Positions 1-7,554 of a DNA stretch of 14,082 nucleotides are shown here, piece by piece. The position numbers and the translations under genes were made by a program. The stretch lies in NCBI GenBank assembly GCA_903861445.1, contig CAIOUK010000048.1, positions 1-14,082 of the forward strand. The letters run 5' to 3'. Source of the stretch: an uncultured Verrucomicrobia subdivision 3 bacterium (GTDB lineage Bacteria > Verrucomicrobiota > Verrucomicrobiia > Limisphaerales > UBA11358). Position 1 is the first letter of the stretch. Each line of letters starts with the position of its first letter. Below the pieces are notes generated by a model. The model did no database searches, was not told the origin of the DNA, and worked only from the letters and a program-made list of their open reading frames with translations.

Positions 1-186
1 CTCGGCTACATCGAAAAATTGCGCGAACTGGATGTTTCCGGTGTCGAGCCGACCGCGCACGCTGTGCCACTGGTCAACATTACGCGGGCCGACGAAATCC
101 GCCCGTCGCTGCCGCAGGACGACGCGCTCCGCAACGCCCCCAAGCAATCCAACGGGCTGTTCATCGTTCCGAAAATCGTCGAATGA
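1..186 (+). CDS. gatC: GatC, C-terminal part (Asp/Glu-tRNA amidotransferase subunit C)
   Basis: This is the last 61 codons of a reading frame that enters from the left edge, so the start is outside the window. GatC is the small subunit that wraps around GatA and holds it to GatB in the GatCAB complex. That cytoplasmic complex converts Glu-tRNA(Gln) to Gln-tRNA(Gln) and/or Asp-tRNA(Asn) to Asn-tRNA(Asn). The visible part has the family's typical end: YIEKLRELDVSGVEPT, an N-x-x-R-x-DE-x-RPS segment, a D-x-ALRNAP stretch and a VPKIVE terminus. gatA follows 79 bases downstream on the same strand, the usual neighbour, which supports the call. Full-length family members are about 95-100 aa, so roughly 35-40 residues are missing on the left. 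Confidence 0.93.
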   Translation, partial: LGYIEKLRELDVSGVEPTAHAVPLVNITRADEIRPSLPQDDALRNAPKQSNGLFIVPKIVE

Positions 187-255
187 AGACACGAATTTCA
201 CGAATATTCACGAATTGGAAATTTGAATTAGTGAATATTCGTGCAATTCGTGTCT
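187..255. repeat. Long imperfect inverted repeat made of CACGAAT/ATTCGTG units, between gatC and gatA
   Basis: The left arm (187-211) and right arm (231-255) are reverse complements over 25 bases, with one mismatch (T198 opposite C244) and a 19-base AT-rich spacer. Each arm is itself built from a short unit. CACGAAT occurs at 190, 199 and 209, and its complement ATTCGTG at 237 and 246, so the period is 9-10 bases. The element fills nearly the whole gap and ends 10 bases before the gatA start codon. As RNA it would form a strong hairpin, but no T-run follows, so it is a poor intrinsic terminator. It resembles extragenic palindromic repeats that occur in many copies per genome. That dispersal is inferred, because only one copy lies here. 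Confidence 0.85.
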
Positions 256-265
256 CAAGTTTTCC

Positions 266-1720
266 ATGTTAAACCAACTCACCATTTCCGAACTCACCGC
301 GAAACTCGCCCGCCGTGAAGTCTCCGCGCGCGAAGCCACGCAGGCGTGTCTCGACCAGATCGCCCGCGTGGATGGGAAAATCCATGCCTTCATCAGCCAC
401 AACGCGGTGGATGCGCTGGCGCAGGCGGACGCGGCGGACAAAGCCATCGCCGCCGGCGAGAAAAAACCTTTGCTGGGCGTGCCAATTGCGGTCAAAGATG
501 TTCTCTGCGTCAAAAACCAGCCGCTGAATTGTGCGTCGAAAATTCTCGGCAATTTTATTTCAACCTACGACGCCACCGTGATTGAAAAATTGAAAGCCGC
601 GGGCGCGATTGTTTTTGGCCGGTTGAACATGGACGAATTTGCGATGGGCAGTTCCACGGAAAATTCCGCGTTCGGCACCACGAAAAATCCGTGGGATACC
701 ACGCGGATTCCCGGCGGCTCGTCCGGTGGCTCGGCGGCGGCGGTCGCGGCGGATGAGTGCATCGCGTCACTTGGCTCGGATACTGGCGGCTCGATTCGCC
801 AGCCGGCGGCGCTGTGCGGCTGTGTCGGGCTGAAACCGACTTACGGAAGAATTTCCCGCTACGGCCTCGTTGCGTTTGCGAGTTCGCTCGACCAAATCGG
901 GCCGTTCACCAAGGACGTGCGCGACGCGGCGATTTTGCTCGGTGCGATGAGCGGCGTGGATTCGCGCGATTCGACGAGCGTGCCGGAACCGGTGCCGGAT
1001 TATGCCGCCGCCCTGACCGGTGACATTCGCGGCCTAAAAATCGGCTTGCCGAAGGAATACATGATTGGCGGCCTTGACCCCGAAGTAAAAGCCGCCGTGG
1101 ACGCCGCCGTGAAAAAATATTCCGAACTCGGCGCGGAGATTGTGGAAATTTCTTTGCCGCACACGGATTATGCGGTGGCGACTTACTACATCATCGCTAC
1201 CGCCGAGGCGTCGGCGAATCTGGCGCGCTTCGATGGCATCCGCTACGGCGCGCGGGTGGACGGTGCGGATCCGATTGAACTTTACGCGAAGACGCGCGGC
1301 GCGGGTTTCGGGCCGGAAGTGAAACGGCGAATTATTCTTGGCACCTACGTTTTAAGCAGTGGCTATCACGACGCCTATTATTTGCACGCGCAAAAAGTCC
1401 GCACGCTCATCCGCAATGATTTTCTGAAGGCGTTTGAAAAAGTGGATGTCATCGTGACGCCGACAACGCCGACGGCGGCGTTCAAAATCGGCGAGAAGTC
1501 GGACGATCCGCTGCAAATGTATCTGTCGGACATCTTCACGATTTCCTGCAATCTCGCGGGTATCTGCGGCATCAGCGTGCCGTGCGGTTTCACCAAGAAT
1601 CCCAAGCTGCCCATCGGTCTGCAATTGTTGGGGAAACCGTTTGGCGAGGCCTCGCTTTTGAAAATTGCGCACGCTTACGAGCAGGCGACGCCGTGGCATA
1701 AAGAAAAAGCTGCACTTTAA
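266..1720 (+). CDS. gatA: GatA, glutamyl/aspartyl-tRNA amidotransferase subunit A
   Basis: Full-length amidase-signature protein (484 aa; the family is about 480-490). GatA hydrolyses glutamine and passes the ammonia through a channel to GatB, which uses it to amidate Glu-tRNA(Gln) or Asp-tRNA(Asn). The Ser-cisSer-Lys triad is intact: Lys77 in GVPIAVKD, the cis-Ser at Ser152 in the GGSSGGS loop (150-156) and the nucleophile Ser176 in GSDTGGSIRQP (170-180). VGLKPTYGRISRYG follows at 187-200. These positions are offset by two from the Lys79/Ser154/Ser178 I recall for Staphylococcus aureus GatA. The first ATG gives the expected family N-terminus (LNQLTISEL). There is no Shine-Dalgarno sequence in front, only the end of an inverted repeat. 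gatC lies just upstream, but gatB is about 5.9 kb away instead of next in line. Confidence 0.98.
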   Translation: MLNQLTISELTAKLARREVSAREATQACLDQIARVDGKIHAFISHNAVDALAQADAADKAIAAGEKKPLLGVPIAVKDVLCVKNQPLNCASKILGNFISTYDATVIEKLKAAGAIVFGRLNMDEFAMGSSTENSAFGTTKNPWDTTRIPGGSSGGSAAAVAADECIASLGSDTGGSIRQPAALCGCVGLKPTYGRISRYGLVAFASSLDQIGPFTKDVRDAAILLGAMSGVDSRDSTSVPEPVPDYAAALTGDIRGLKIGLPKEYMIGGLDPEVKAAVDAAVKKYSELGAEIVEISLPHTDYAVATYYIIATAEASANLARFDGIRYGARVDGADPIELYAKTRGAGFGPEVKRRIILGTYVLSSGYHDAYYLHAQKVRTLIRNDFLKAFEKVDVIVTPTTPTAAFKIGEKSDDPLQMYLSDIFTISCNLAGICGISVPCGFTKNPKLPIGLQLLGKPFGEASLLKIAHAYEQATPWHKEKAAL

Positions 1721-1745
1721 TCAAACCTAGTTTATATTCGCCGCG

Positions 1746-2588
1746 ATGATGCCTGCCCGCATTACAAAAAAAGTTCTCTTTTGGTTGGGATTGTCTTTGC
1801 CGATGGTGGCATTGCTGGGGATGACCTGGTTGGTGCACCAGTCCGGCGGACAATTCAACAACTCCTTCAACTTTGTGATGAAGACTTACAAAGTGCTGGA
1901 TATGCTGGAGCAAACCCAGTCCTACATTGTGGATGCCGAGGCGAACCAACGCGGCTACTTCCTCACGGGGCGCGAGGAATATCTCGAACCCCACCAGCGC
2001 GCCGTGCAGGCCGCCCGCGACAAGTTGGCTGAATTAAAAAGGCTTGCCAGTGATGACCTGGCGCAGTTGGACAATCTGGCCGCCTTGGAAAAAATGGTCG
2101 ATGAAGAACTGGTGTTTGATCCCAAGGCCATTTTCGCCGCCGGCCAATTCACCACCAATGCATCCGTGGTGGCTTTGACCGCGCGCGGCAAGGAAAAGTT
2201 GGATCATCTGCGGCACATTTTGTTTCAAGCCCATGAAGAACAGCAACAGGCCTTGAGCAAGCATCAGCAGGAAGCCGAGCAGGACGTGGTCGCCAAGCAA
2301 ATTATGTCACTGATGTTGATTATCGCCGTGGCGATGGCCCTAGTCATGGTGGTGGTCATCCTGTTGCGCCTGGAAAAACTTCAGGAGTTTGTCACCGTCT
2401 GCGCGTGGACCGGGCAGGTGAAATTCCAGGGGCAATGGCTGCGGCTCGACGAATACCTCAAGCGGCAATTCGGCATCTCCGTGTCCCACAGTCTTTCGCA
2501 AGAGGCGGCGGACAAGATGATGCGCGAAATTGAGGAACTGAACCGCGCCAGCACGCCGCCCGCCCCCGGCCAGCCCCCCAAACCCTGA
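1746..2588 (+). CDS. CHASE3-domain membrane protein with a short cytoplasmic tail and no output domain
   Basis: 280-aa membrane protein. Basic N-terminus, first membrane helix at about 10-30, a helical extracytoplasmic segment at 31-184, second membrane helix at about 185-207, then a cytoplasmic tail of about 73 residues. Residues 50-125 (VLDMLEQTQSYIVDAEANQR then GYFLTG) match the CHASE3 ligand-sensing domain seen in histidine kinases and diguanylate cyclases. No HAMP, kinase, GGDEF or methyl-accepting domain follows. The tail (213-260) resembles a C-terminal module found on many PAS/response-regulator proteins, of the form ICAxCKKIR...W..LE.YL...F...SHGICPEC. Here only Cys219 survives: the second cysteine position is Thr222 and the CPEC part reads SQEA (251-254). 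The end is Pro-rich. Two ATGs stand in tandem (1746, 1749); the first is used. It lies 25 bases after gatA, so it may be read through from it. Partner and signal are unknown. Confidence 0.8.
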   Translation: MMPARITKKVLFWLGLSLPMVALLGMTWLVHQSGGQFNNSFNFVMKTYKVLDMLEQTQSYIVDAEANQRGYFLTGREEYLEPHQRAVQAARDKLAELKRLASDDLAQLDNLAALEKMVDEELVFDPKAIFAAGQFTTNASVVALTARGKEKLDHLRHILFQAHEEQQQALSKHQQEAEQDVVAKQIMSLMLIIAVAMALVMVVVILLRLEKLQEFVTVCAWTGQVKFQGQWLRLDEYLKRQFGISVSHSLSQEAADKMMREIEELNRASTPPAPGQPPKP

Positions 2589-2603
2589 TTTTCCCGCTTG
2601 CGT

Positions 2604-2627
2604 TTAAGTAACCTTTTGGTTACTTAA
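2604..2627. promoter_or_regulatory. Palindromic putative operator for the TetR-type regulator
   Basis: Perfect inverted repeat: 10-base arms TTAAGTAACC and GGTTACTTAA around a TTTT centre. It ends 5 bases before the ATG of the TetR-family gene. TetR dimers usually bind palindromes of this size close to their own start, so autorepression of the downstream regulator-efflux cassette is the likely role. The position covers the ribosome-binding and start-site region, where a bound repressor would block expression. No second copy is visible before the membrane-fusion gene at 3242-3266, which fits control of all three genes from one site. A transcript hairpin is possible, but the run of T lies inside the loop, not after the stem. 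Confidence 0.7.
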
Positions 2628-2632
2628 TCCGC

Positions 2633-3241
2633 ATGGCTGCCAAAAAACATCCCGCCGCCCGCGATCCCGACAGCACCCGCCGCCGTATTTTGAGCGCGGC
2701 GCTGCAGGAGTTTTCCGCCGCTGGTTTCGCTGGCACCCGCGTTGATGCCATCGCCCGCCGCGCGAAAGTCAACAAGCGGATGCTCTACCATTATTTCCGC
2801 GACAAGGAAGGTTTGTTCCGCGCCGTCCTGCGCCACAAAATCAGCGAGCGGCAAAATCAGGTAGCGGCGAAGTCGCCCCGGAACGAACCGCTTTCCAGCC
2901 TGCCGTTGTGGTTCAAGCAAAACGGTCAGGACACCGACTGGGTGCGGCTGTTGGCGTGGGAATCGCTCCAAACCACGGATGATAAAGTATTGGATGAAAC
3001 GGAGCGGCGGCGGGTGGCGCGCCGGTTGGTGGCCGACCTCAAAAAGAAACAGGCGGCGGGCATCCTGCGTAAAGATGTGGTGGCGGCGCATCTGCAACTG
3101 GCCAAGACGTCGCTGGCCATGTTTCCGTTCGCCCTGCCGCAGATTGCGCGCATCATTCTCGGCAGCTCGCCGCACCAGCCGCGCTTTCAGCAGGAATACG
3201 CGCGGTTTTTGGAAAAAATCTCGGTGGCGTTTCGTCCGTGA
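2633..3241 (+). CDS. TetR/AcrR-family transcriptional regulator of the adjacent RND efflux genes
   Basis: 202-aa protein with an N-terminal TetR DNA-binding domain at about 15-65: TRRRILSAALQEFSAAGF, then a helix-turn-helix (about 36-56) with VDAIARRAKVNKRMLYHYF and the family hallmark YHYFRDKEGLF. The remainder is an all-helical ligand/dimer domain without a subfamily I can name. Length is normal for the family (190-220 aa). The start is the only ATG placed correctly for the domain, and it lies right after a perfect palindrome. The gene heads a same-strand set with a membrane-fusion lipoprotein 25 bases downstream and an RND transporter, an arrangement typical of local repressors of multidrug pumps. 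The inducing ligand cannot be read from the sequence. Confidence 0.93.
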   Translation: MAAKKHPAARDPDSTRRRILSAALQEFSAAGFAGTRVDAIARRAKVNKRMLYHYFRDKEGLFRAVLRHKISERQNQVAAKSPRNEPLSSLPLWFKQNGQDTDWVRLLAWESLQTTDDKVLDETERRRVARRLVADLKKKQAAGILRKDVVAAHLQLAKTSLAMFPFALPQIARIILGSSPHQPRFQQEYARFLEKISVAFRP

Positions 3242-3266
3242 CGACCGGCAAATAAATTTTAAGTCC

Positions 3267-4343
3267 ATGGTTATGAAAAATAAAATGCTTTGGTTGGTGG
3301 CGGGTTGCGTTCTGGCACTTGCCGCCGGTTGTTCGCGGGCACCGGTAACAAAAGTGACCGCGCCGGTGCCAGTGCTGACGGCGAAGGCGATTGTGACGAA
3401 TGTGCCGGTGCTGATTGACCCGCCGCCGGTCGGCCATGTCCTGCCCATTCTGACCGTCACCATCCGCCCGCAGATTGGCGGCCGCATCAGCACGGTGAAT
3501 TTCCGCGAAGGTCAGGAAGTCAAAAAGGGCGACTTGCTGTTCACGATTGATCCGCGCCCGGCACAGGCGGCGCTGGCGCACGACAAAGCGCAGTTGGAAA
3601 ACGCGCAAATCCAATTTGACCGCGAGCAAAAATTGTTCGACCAAAAACTGGTTTCGCAGGACGAGTTCGACACGAGCAAGTCCGCGCGCGACACGCTGGC
3701 GGCGGCGGTGCGGGCGGACGAATTAAATCTGGAATATTGTGAGATTCGCGCGCCGATTGACGGGCGCACGGGCAGCCTGCAATTTCACGAGGGTAACGTC
3801 GTGAAGTCGCCGGACGACGTGCTGCTGACCATCAACCAGATTCATCCCATTTATGCGGCGTTTTCCGTGCCGGAAAAATATCTGCCGGCAATCCAGCAGC
3901 AGATGCGCCGGCGCACGCTGACGGTGACGGCCAGTTTTGAAAATCTCACCGGCGCGCAGCCGTCAGGCGAACTTGCTTTCGTGGATAATTCTGTGGATGC
4001 GACGACGGGCACAATCCTGCTCAAGGCGGCCTTCCCCAATCTGGATGAAAAATTATGGCCCGGCCAGTTTGTGCAGGTCTCACTGCAATTGGACGAATTG
4101 ATCAACGCCGTCGTGGTGCCCTCGCAGGCGGTGCAGACGGGTCAGAACGGACAATTCCTTTACGTCGTGACGGCGAACCCGACCAATGTCGTGCCGACGG
4201 TGGATGAACGTCCGGTGACGACCGGCATCACTTATAACGGCCTGACGGTGGTGGAAAAAGGTGTGCGCGATGGTGAAACCGTCGTGACGGACGGGCAGTT
4301 GCGGCTCGTGCCCGGCGTGGTGGTGAGCATTAAAAGCAAATGA
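3267..4343 (+). CDS. RND efflux periplasmic adaptor (membrane-fusion) lipoprotein, AcrA/MexA/MdtA type
   Basis: Periplasmic adaptor linking an inner-membrane RND pump to an outer-membrane channel. With the ATG at 3267 (an in-frame ATG at 3273 is equally possible) the protein is 358 aa and begins with a lipoprotein signal: a KNK n-region, a hydrophobic stretch and LAAGC with Cys22 as the acylated residue. The biotinyl-lipoyl half-domains are at about 66-100 (PQIGGRISTVNFREGQEVKK) and 159-183 (EIRAPIDGRTG...EGNVV). They flank a coiled-coil hairpin (about 100-157) with LFDQKLVSQDEFD. A beta-barrel region follows (IYAAFSVPEKYLPAIQ), then the membrane-proximal domain. The frame is open further left, but that part overlaps the TetR gene and encodes Arg/Trp-rich shadow sequence, so the longer start is rejected. 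It lies 25 bases after the TetR gene and 82 bases before the pump gene. Confidence 0.95.
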   Translation: MVMKNKMLWLVAGCVLALAAGCSRAPVTKVTAPVPVLTAKAIVTNVPVLIDPPPVGHVLPILTVTIRPQIGGRISTVNFREGQEVKKGDLLFTIDPRPAQAALAHDKAQLENAQIQFDREQKLFDQKLVSQDEFDTSKSARDTLAAAVRADELNLEYCEIRAPIDGRTGSLQFHEGNVVKSPDDVLLTINQIHPIYAAFSVPEKYLPAIQQQMRRRTLTVTASFENLTGAQPSGELAFVDNSVDATTGTILLKAAFPNLDEKLWPGQFVQVSLQLDELINAVVVPSQAVQTGQNGQFLYVVTANPTNVVPTVDERPVTTGITYNGLTVVEKGVRDGETVVTDGQLRLVPGVVVSIKSK

Positions 4344-4386
4344 AGAAGGAAAAAACAAAAATGGGCGTAACCGGCGCGTTGAATGA

Positions 4387-4411
4387 TTTCTTCATTCTTC
4401 ATTCTGCATTC
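4387..4411. repeat. Short tandem CATTC repeat upstream of the RND transporter
   Basis: TTCATTC-like units repeat with a 7-base period: CATTC occurs at 4393, 4400 and 4407 in a pyrimidine-rich tract ending 14 bases before the transporter ATG. It occupies the middle of the 82-base gap between the adaptor and pump genes. It has no coding sense in frame with either neighbour. It looks like a low-complexity extragenic element rather than a ribosome-binding region, and it contains no Shine-Dalgarno sequence. The function is unknown. Confidence 0.55.
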
Positions 4412-4425
4412 GGCCATTTCCCACG

Positions 4426-7400
4426 ATGAACGTTCCCGAACTATTTATCCGCCGGCCGGTGATGACCACGCTGGTCATGTTCGGCATTCTGCTGTTCGGC
4501 ATCGTCGGCTTCGTGACGCTGCCGGTGAGCGATTTGCCGAGTGTGGATTATCCCACCATCCAGGTTTCGGCGAGCCTGCCGGGTGCCAGCCCCGAGGTGA
4601 TGGCCTCGGCAGTGGCGACACCGCTGGAAAAACAATTTTCCACCATCGCGGGCGTGGATTCGATGACGTCGTCCAGTTCGCAGGGCAGCGCGCAAATCAC
4701 GATTCAATTTTCGCTCGACCGCAACATTGACGCGGCGGCGGCGGACGTGCAGGCGTCCATTGCCAAGGCGGCGAAGCAACTGCCGCCGAACCTGCCGGCG
4801 CCCCCGACTTACAGCAAGGTCAACCCGGCAGATCAGCCGGTCATTTACATCGCCATGTCGTCGCCGACGCTGCCGCTTTCGACGGTGGATGATTACGCGG
4901 AAAATTTGCTGGCCGAGCAGATTTCGCAGATCAACGGCGTGGCGCAGGTGAGCGTTTTCGGTTCGCAGCAATACGCCGTGCGCATTCAGGTGGATCCGAA
5001 CAAACTTGCGGCTTACGGTCTGGGCATTGACCAGGTGGAGCAGGCGGTGGAGGCGGGCAACGTGAATCAGCCGCTGGGCACGCTTTATGGCAAACATCAG
5101 GCGTTCACGGTGCAGGCCAGCGGGCAGTTGAACGACGCGGCGGCGTTCCGACCCATGATTGTGGCCTATCGCAACGGCAGTCCGGTGCGCCTCCAGCAAC
5201 TCGGTCAGGTGCTCGACAGCGTGCAGAACGACAAGGCGGCGGCGTGGTATAATAACACCCGCGCCATGGTGCTCGCCGTGCAGCGCCAGCCGGGCGCGAA
5301 CACGGTGGCGGTCGTGGATAGCATCCGCCGGCTGCTGCCGGTGTTTCGCGAACGGATTCCGGCGTCCGTGAGTTTGGACGTGTTGTTTGACCGGTCGCAG
5401 TCCATCCGCAAATCGGTGACGGATGTCGAACACACGTTGCTGCTGACCGTCGCGCTCGTGGTGATGGTCATCTTTATTTTTCTGCGAAATCTTTCAGCCA
5501 CCGTCATTCCCAGTTTGGCGCTGCCGATGTCCATCATCGGCACCTTCGCGGCGATGGCGCTGCTCGGTTACAGCCTCGACAATCTCTCACTGATGTCGCT
5601 GACCTTGTGTGTCGGCTTCGTGGTGGATGATGCCATCGTGATGCTCGAAAATATCGTGCGACACATGGAAATGGGTGAATCGCCGATGGAGGCCGCGTTC
5701 AACGGCTCCCGAGAAATCGGTTTCACCATCATCTCAATGACGCTGTCGCTCTCGGCGGTGTTTATCCCGGTGTTGTTCATGAGCGGCTTGCTCGGCCGGC
5801 TGCTGCATGAATTCGCCGTGACCATCGTCGTGGCCGTGCTGGTGTCCGGTTTTGTCTCGCTGACGTTGACGCCGATGATGTGCAGCCGGTTTGTCCGCGC
5901 GCAGCACGGACGGAAACACGGCGCGCTTTACAACGCTTTCGAGCGGTTTTTCGATGCCGTGCTGGCCGGCTATGACCGCTCGCTGCAAGTTGTGATGCGC
6001 CACCGGTTCACGACGCTGATGGTTTCGCTGGTGATTCTGGTGGTGACGCTGTTTCTGTTCAAAGTGATTCCCAAGGGCTTTTTTCCGGACGAGGACACCG
6101 GCCAGATTTTTGCGATCACCGAGGCGTCGCAGGATATTTCTTTTGATGCGCTTAAGGCACAGCAGATGGCGGCGGCCAAAATCGTGGGCGCGGATACGAA
6201 CGTGGCCGGCTTCGGCTCCTTCATGGGCAACACCGGTTCCGGCGCTTCGTCCACGATGAATCAGGGCCGGATGTTCATGCGGCTGAAGGATCGCTCGGAG
6301 CGTCAGTTGAGCGCTAACGAAATCATCCAGGAATTGCGCAAAAAATTGTCCCAGTTGCCGGGCTTGAATGTGTTCATGCAAAATCCGCCGCTCATCCGCG
6401 TCGGCGGCAAACTGACCAAGGCGCTCTATCAATACAGTTTGCAGGACACCGACACAAAGGAGCTATTCCATTGGACGCCGATTCTGACCAAGGCCATTGC
6501 CGCGCAACCCGGTTTTCAGGATGTGACGACGGATTTGCAGATCGCCAGCCCGCAGGTGAATGTGGAAATTGACCGCAACAAAGCCGCCGCGCTGGGCGTC
6601 ACGCCGCAGCAGATTGAGAACGCGCTCTACGACGCGTTTGGCGAACGCCAGTCCTCCACGATTTATGGCGACGTGGCGGAATACTGGGTGGTCTTTGAAG
6701 TTCAACCGCAGTTCCAGCTCGATCCGTCGGCGCTCGCGCAGCTTTACATTGCCAGTTCCAACCCCGGCACCAACGGCGCGCCCAAGCTGGTTCCCTTGAG
6801 CGCTGTGGCCAAACTCACGCGCAGCCTCGGCCCGATGAGCATTTCACACGTCGGCCAGTTGCCCGCCGTCACCATCTCGTTCAACCTCGCGCCCGGTGTC
6901 TCGCTCGGCACGGCGGTGGATAGCGTGCAAAAAATCGAAGCCGATTTGCACCTGCCCGCGACCATCACCGGCAGTTTTCAAGGCTCGGCGCAGGTGTTTC
7001 AATCCTCGTCGCAAGGACTTTTCCTCCTGCTCATCGTGTCCATCATCATCATCTACATCATTCTGGGAATTTTGTATGAGAGCTTCATCCATCCCATTAC
7101 GATTTTATCCGGTCTGCCCTCGGCCGGATTTGGCGCACTGCTGACGCTGATGCTTTTCAAAATTGACCTGAATATCTACGGCTTCGTCGGTCTCATCATG
7201 CTCGTCGGCATCGTGAAGAAGAATGCCATCATGATGATTGACTTCGCCATCGAAGCGCAGAAAACTGGCAAATCCGCCGCCGATGCCATTCACGAAGGCT
7301 GCCTGCTGCGGTTCCGGCCGATCATGATGACCACGATGTGCGCGCTGATGGCTACGCTGCCCATCGCGCTGGGTATCGGTGCCGGCGGCGAATCGCGCCG

Positions 7401-7551
7401 GGCGCTCGGCCTCACCGTCGTCGGCGGCCTGGTGGTGTCGCAAACCCTGACGCTTTACATCACCCCGGTGATTTATCTCTACCTCGAACGGTTTCAACAG
7501 CGGTTCAGTCGTAAGAAAAATCTGGTTTCCGCTCCCGCCGCCACGGCTTGA
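4426..7551 (+). CDS. RND (HAE1/AcrB-type) multidrug efflux transporter, MdtC-like
   Basis: Inner-membrane proton/drug antiporter of 1041 aa, the usual size for the AcrB/MdtBC family. The N-terminus (LFIRRPVMTTLVM) leads into TM1, followed by a porter domain with SVDYPTIQVSASLPGASPEV and the ATPLEKQFSTIAGVDSM segment. TM2-6 follow, then a second porter half and TM8-12, the classic duplicated layout. Proton-relay residues are intact: Asp401-Asp402 in FVVDDAIVMLEN (AcrB D407/D408), Lys932 in GIVKKNAIMMIDFA (AcrB K940), Arg962 in LLRFRPIMMTT (AcrB R971) and Thr969 (AcrB T978). The GIVKKNAIMMIDFA form is closer to MdtB/MdtC than to AcrB. It functions with the adaptor encoded just upstream. No TolC-type outer-membrane partner is encoded in the window, so the third component must come from elsewhere. 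Substrates are not predictable. Confidence 0.96.
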   Translation: MNVPELFIRRPVMTTLVMFGILLFGIVGFVTLPVSDLPSVDYPTIQVSASLPGASPEVMASAVATPLEKQFSTIAGVDSMTSSSSQGSAQITIQFSLDRNIDAAAADVQASIAKAAKQLPPNLPAPPTYSKVNPADQPVIYIAMSSPTLPLSTVDDYAENLLAEQISQINGVAQVSVFGSQQYAVRIQVDPNKLAAYGLGIDQVEQAVEAGNVNQPLGTLYGKHQAFTVQASGQLNDAAAFRPMIVAYRNGSPVRLQQLGQVLDSVQNDKAAAWYNNTRAMVLAVQRQPGANTVAVVDSIRRLLPVFRERIPASVSLDVLFDRSQSIRKSVTDVEHTLLLTVALVVMVIFIFLRNLSATVIPSLALPMSIIGTFAAMALLGYSLDNLSLMSLTLCVGFVVDDAIVMLENIVRHMEMGESPMEAAFNGSREIGFTIISMTLSLSAVFIPVLFMSGLLGRLLHEFAVTIVVAVLVSGFVSLTLTPMMCSRFVRAQHGRKHGALYNAFERFFDAVLAGYDRSLQVVMRHRFTTLMVSLVILVVTLFLFKVIPKGFFPDEDTGQIFAITEASQDISFDALKAQQMAAAKIVGADTNVAGFGSFMGNTGSGASSTMNQGRMFMRLKDRSERQLSANEIIQELRKKLSQLPGLNVFMQNPPLIRVGGKLTKALYQYSLQDTDTKELFHWTPILTKAIAAQPGFQDVTTDLQIASPQVNVEIDRNKAAALGVTPQQIENALYDAFGERQSSTIYGDVAEYWVVFEVQPQFQLDPSALAQLYIASSNPGTNGAPKLVPLSAVAKLTRSLGPMSISHVGQLPAVTISFNLAPGVSLGTAVDSVQKIEADLHLPATITGSFQGSAQVFQSSSQGLFLLLIVSIIIIYIILGILYESFIHPITILSGLPSAGFGALLTLMLFKIDLNIYGFVGLIMLVGIVKKNAIMMIDFAIEAQKTGKSAADAIHEGCLLRFRPIMMTTMCALMATLPIALGIGAGGESRRALGLTVVGGLVVSQTLTLYITPVIYLYLERFQQRFSRKKNLVSAPAATA

Positions 7552-7554
7552 AAA

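Noticed and set aside
190..252. CACGAAT units considered as a small CRISPR-like array
   Set aside because: The units are only 7 bases with 2-3-base spacers and are arranged as an inverted repeat. There are no cas genes and no proper repeat-spacer structure.
2979..3266. Extended N-terminus of the adaptor lipoprotein beginning at 2979
   Set aside because: It overlaps the TetR gene in another frame and encodes Arg/Trp-rich shadow sequence. A clear lipoprotein signal begins at 3267/3273.
2624..3493. 289-codon - strand frame covering the TetR gene and part of the adaptor
   Set aside because: It runs antisense across two well-supported genes and has no domain.
4441..5433. 330-codon open frame on the - strand inside the RND gene
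   Set aside because: His/Arg-rich product with no domain, antisense to conserved RND sequence. It is a by-product of high-GC codon use.
5734..6432. 232-codon open frame on the - strand inside the RND gene
   Set aside because: The same kind of shadow: low-complexity Arg/His/Gln product opposite conserved transporter residues.
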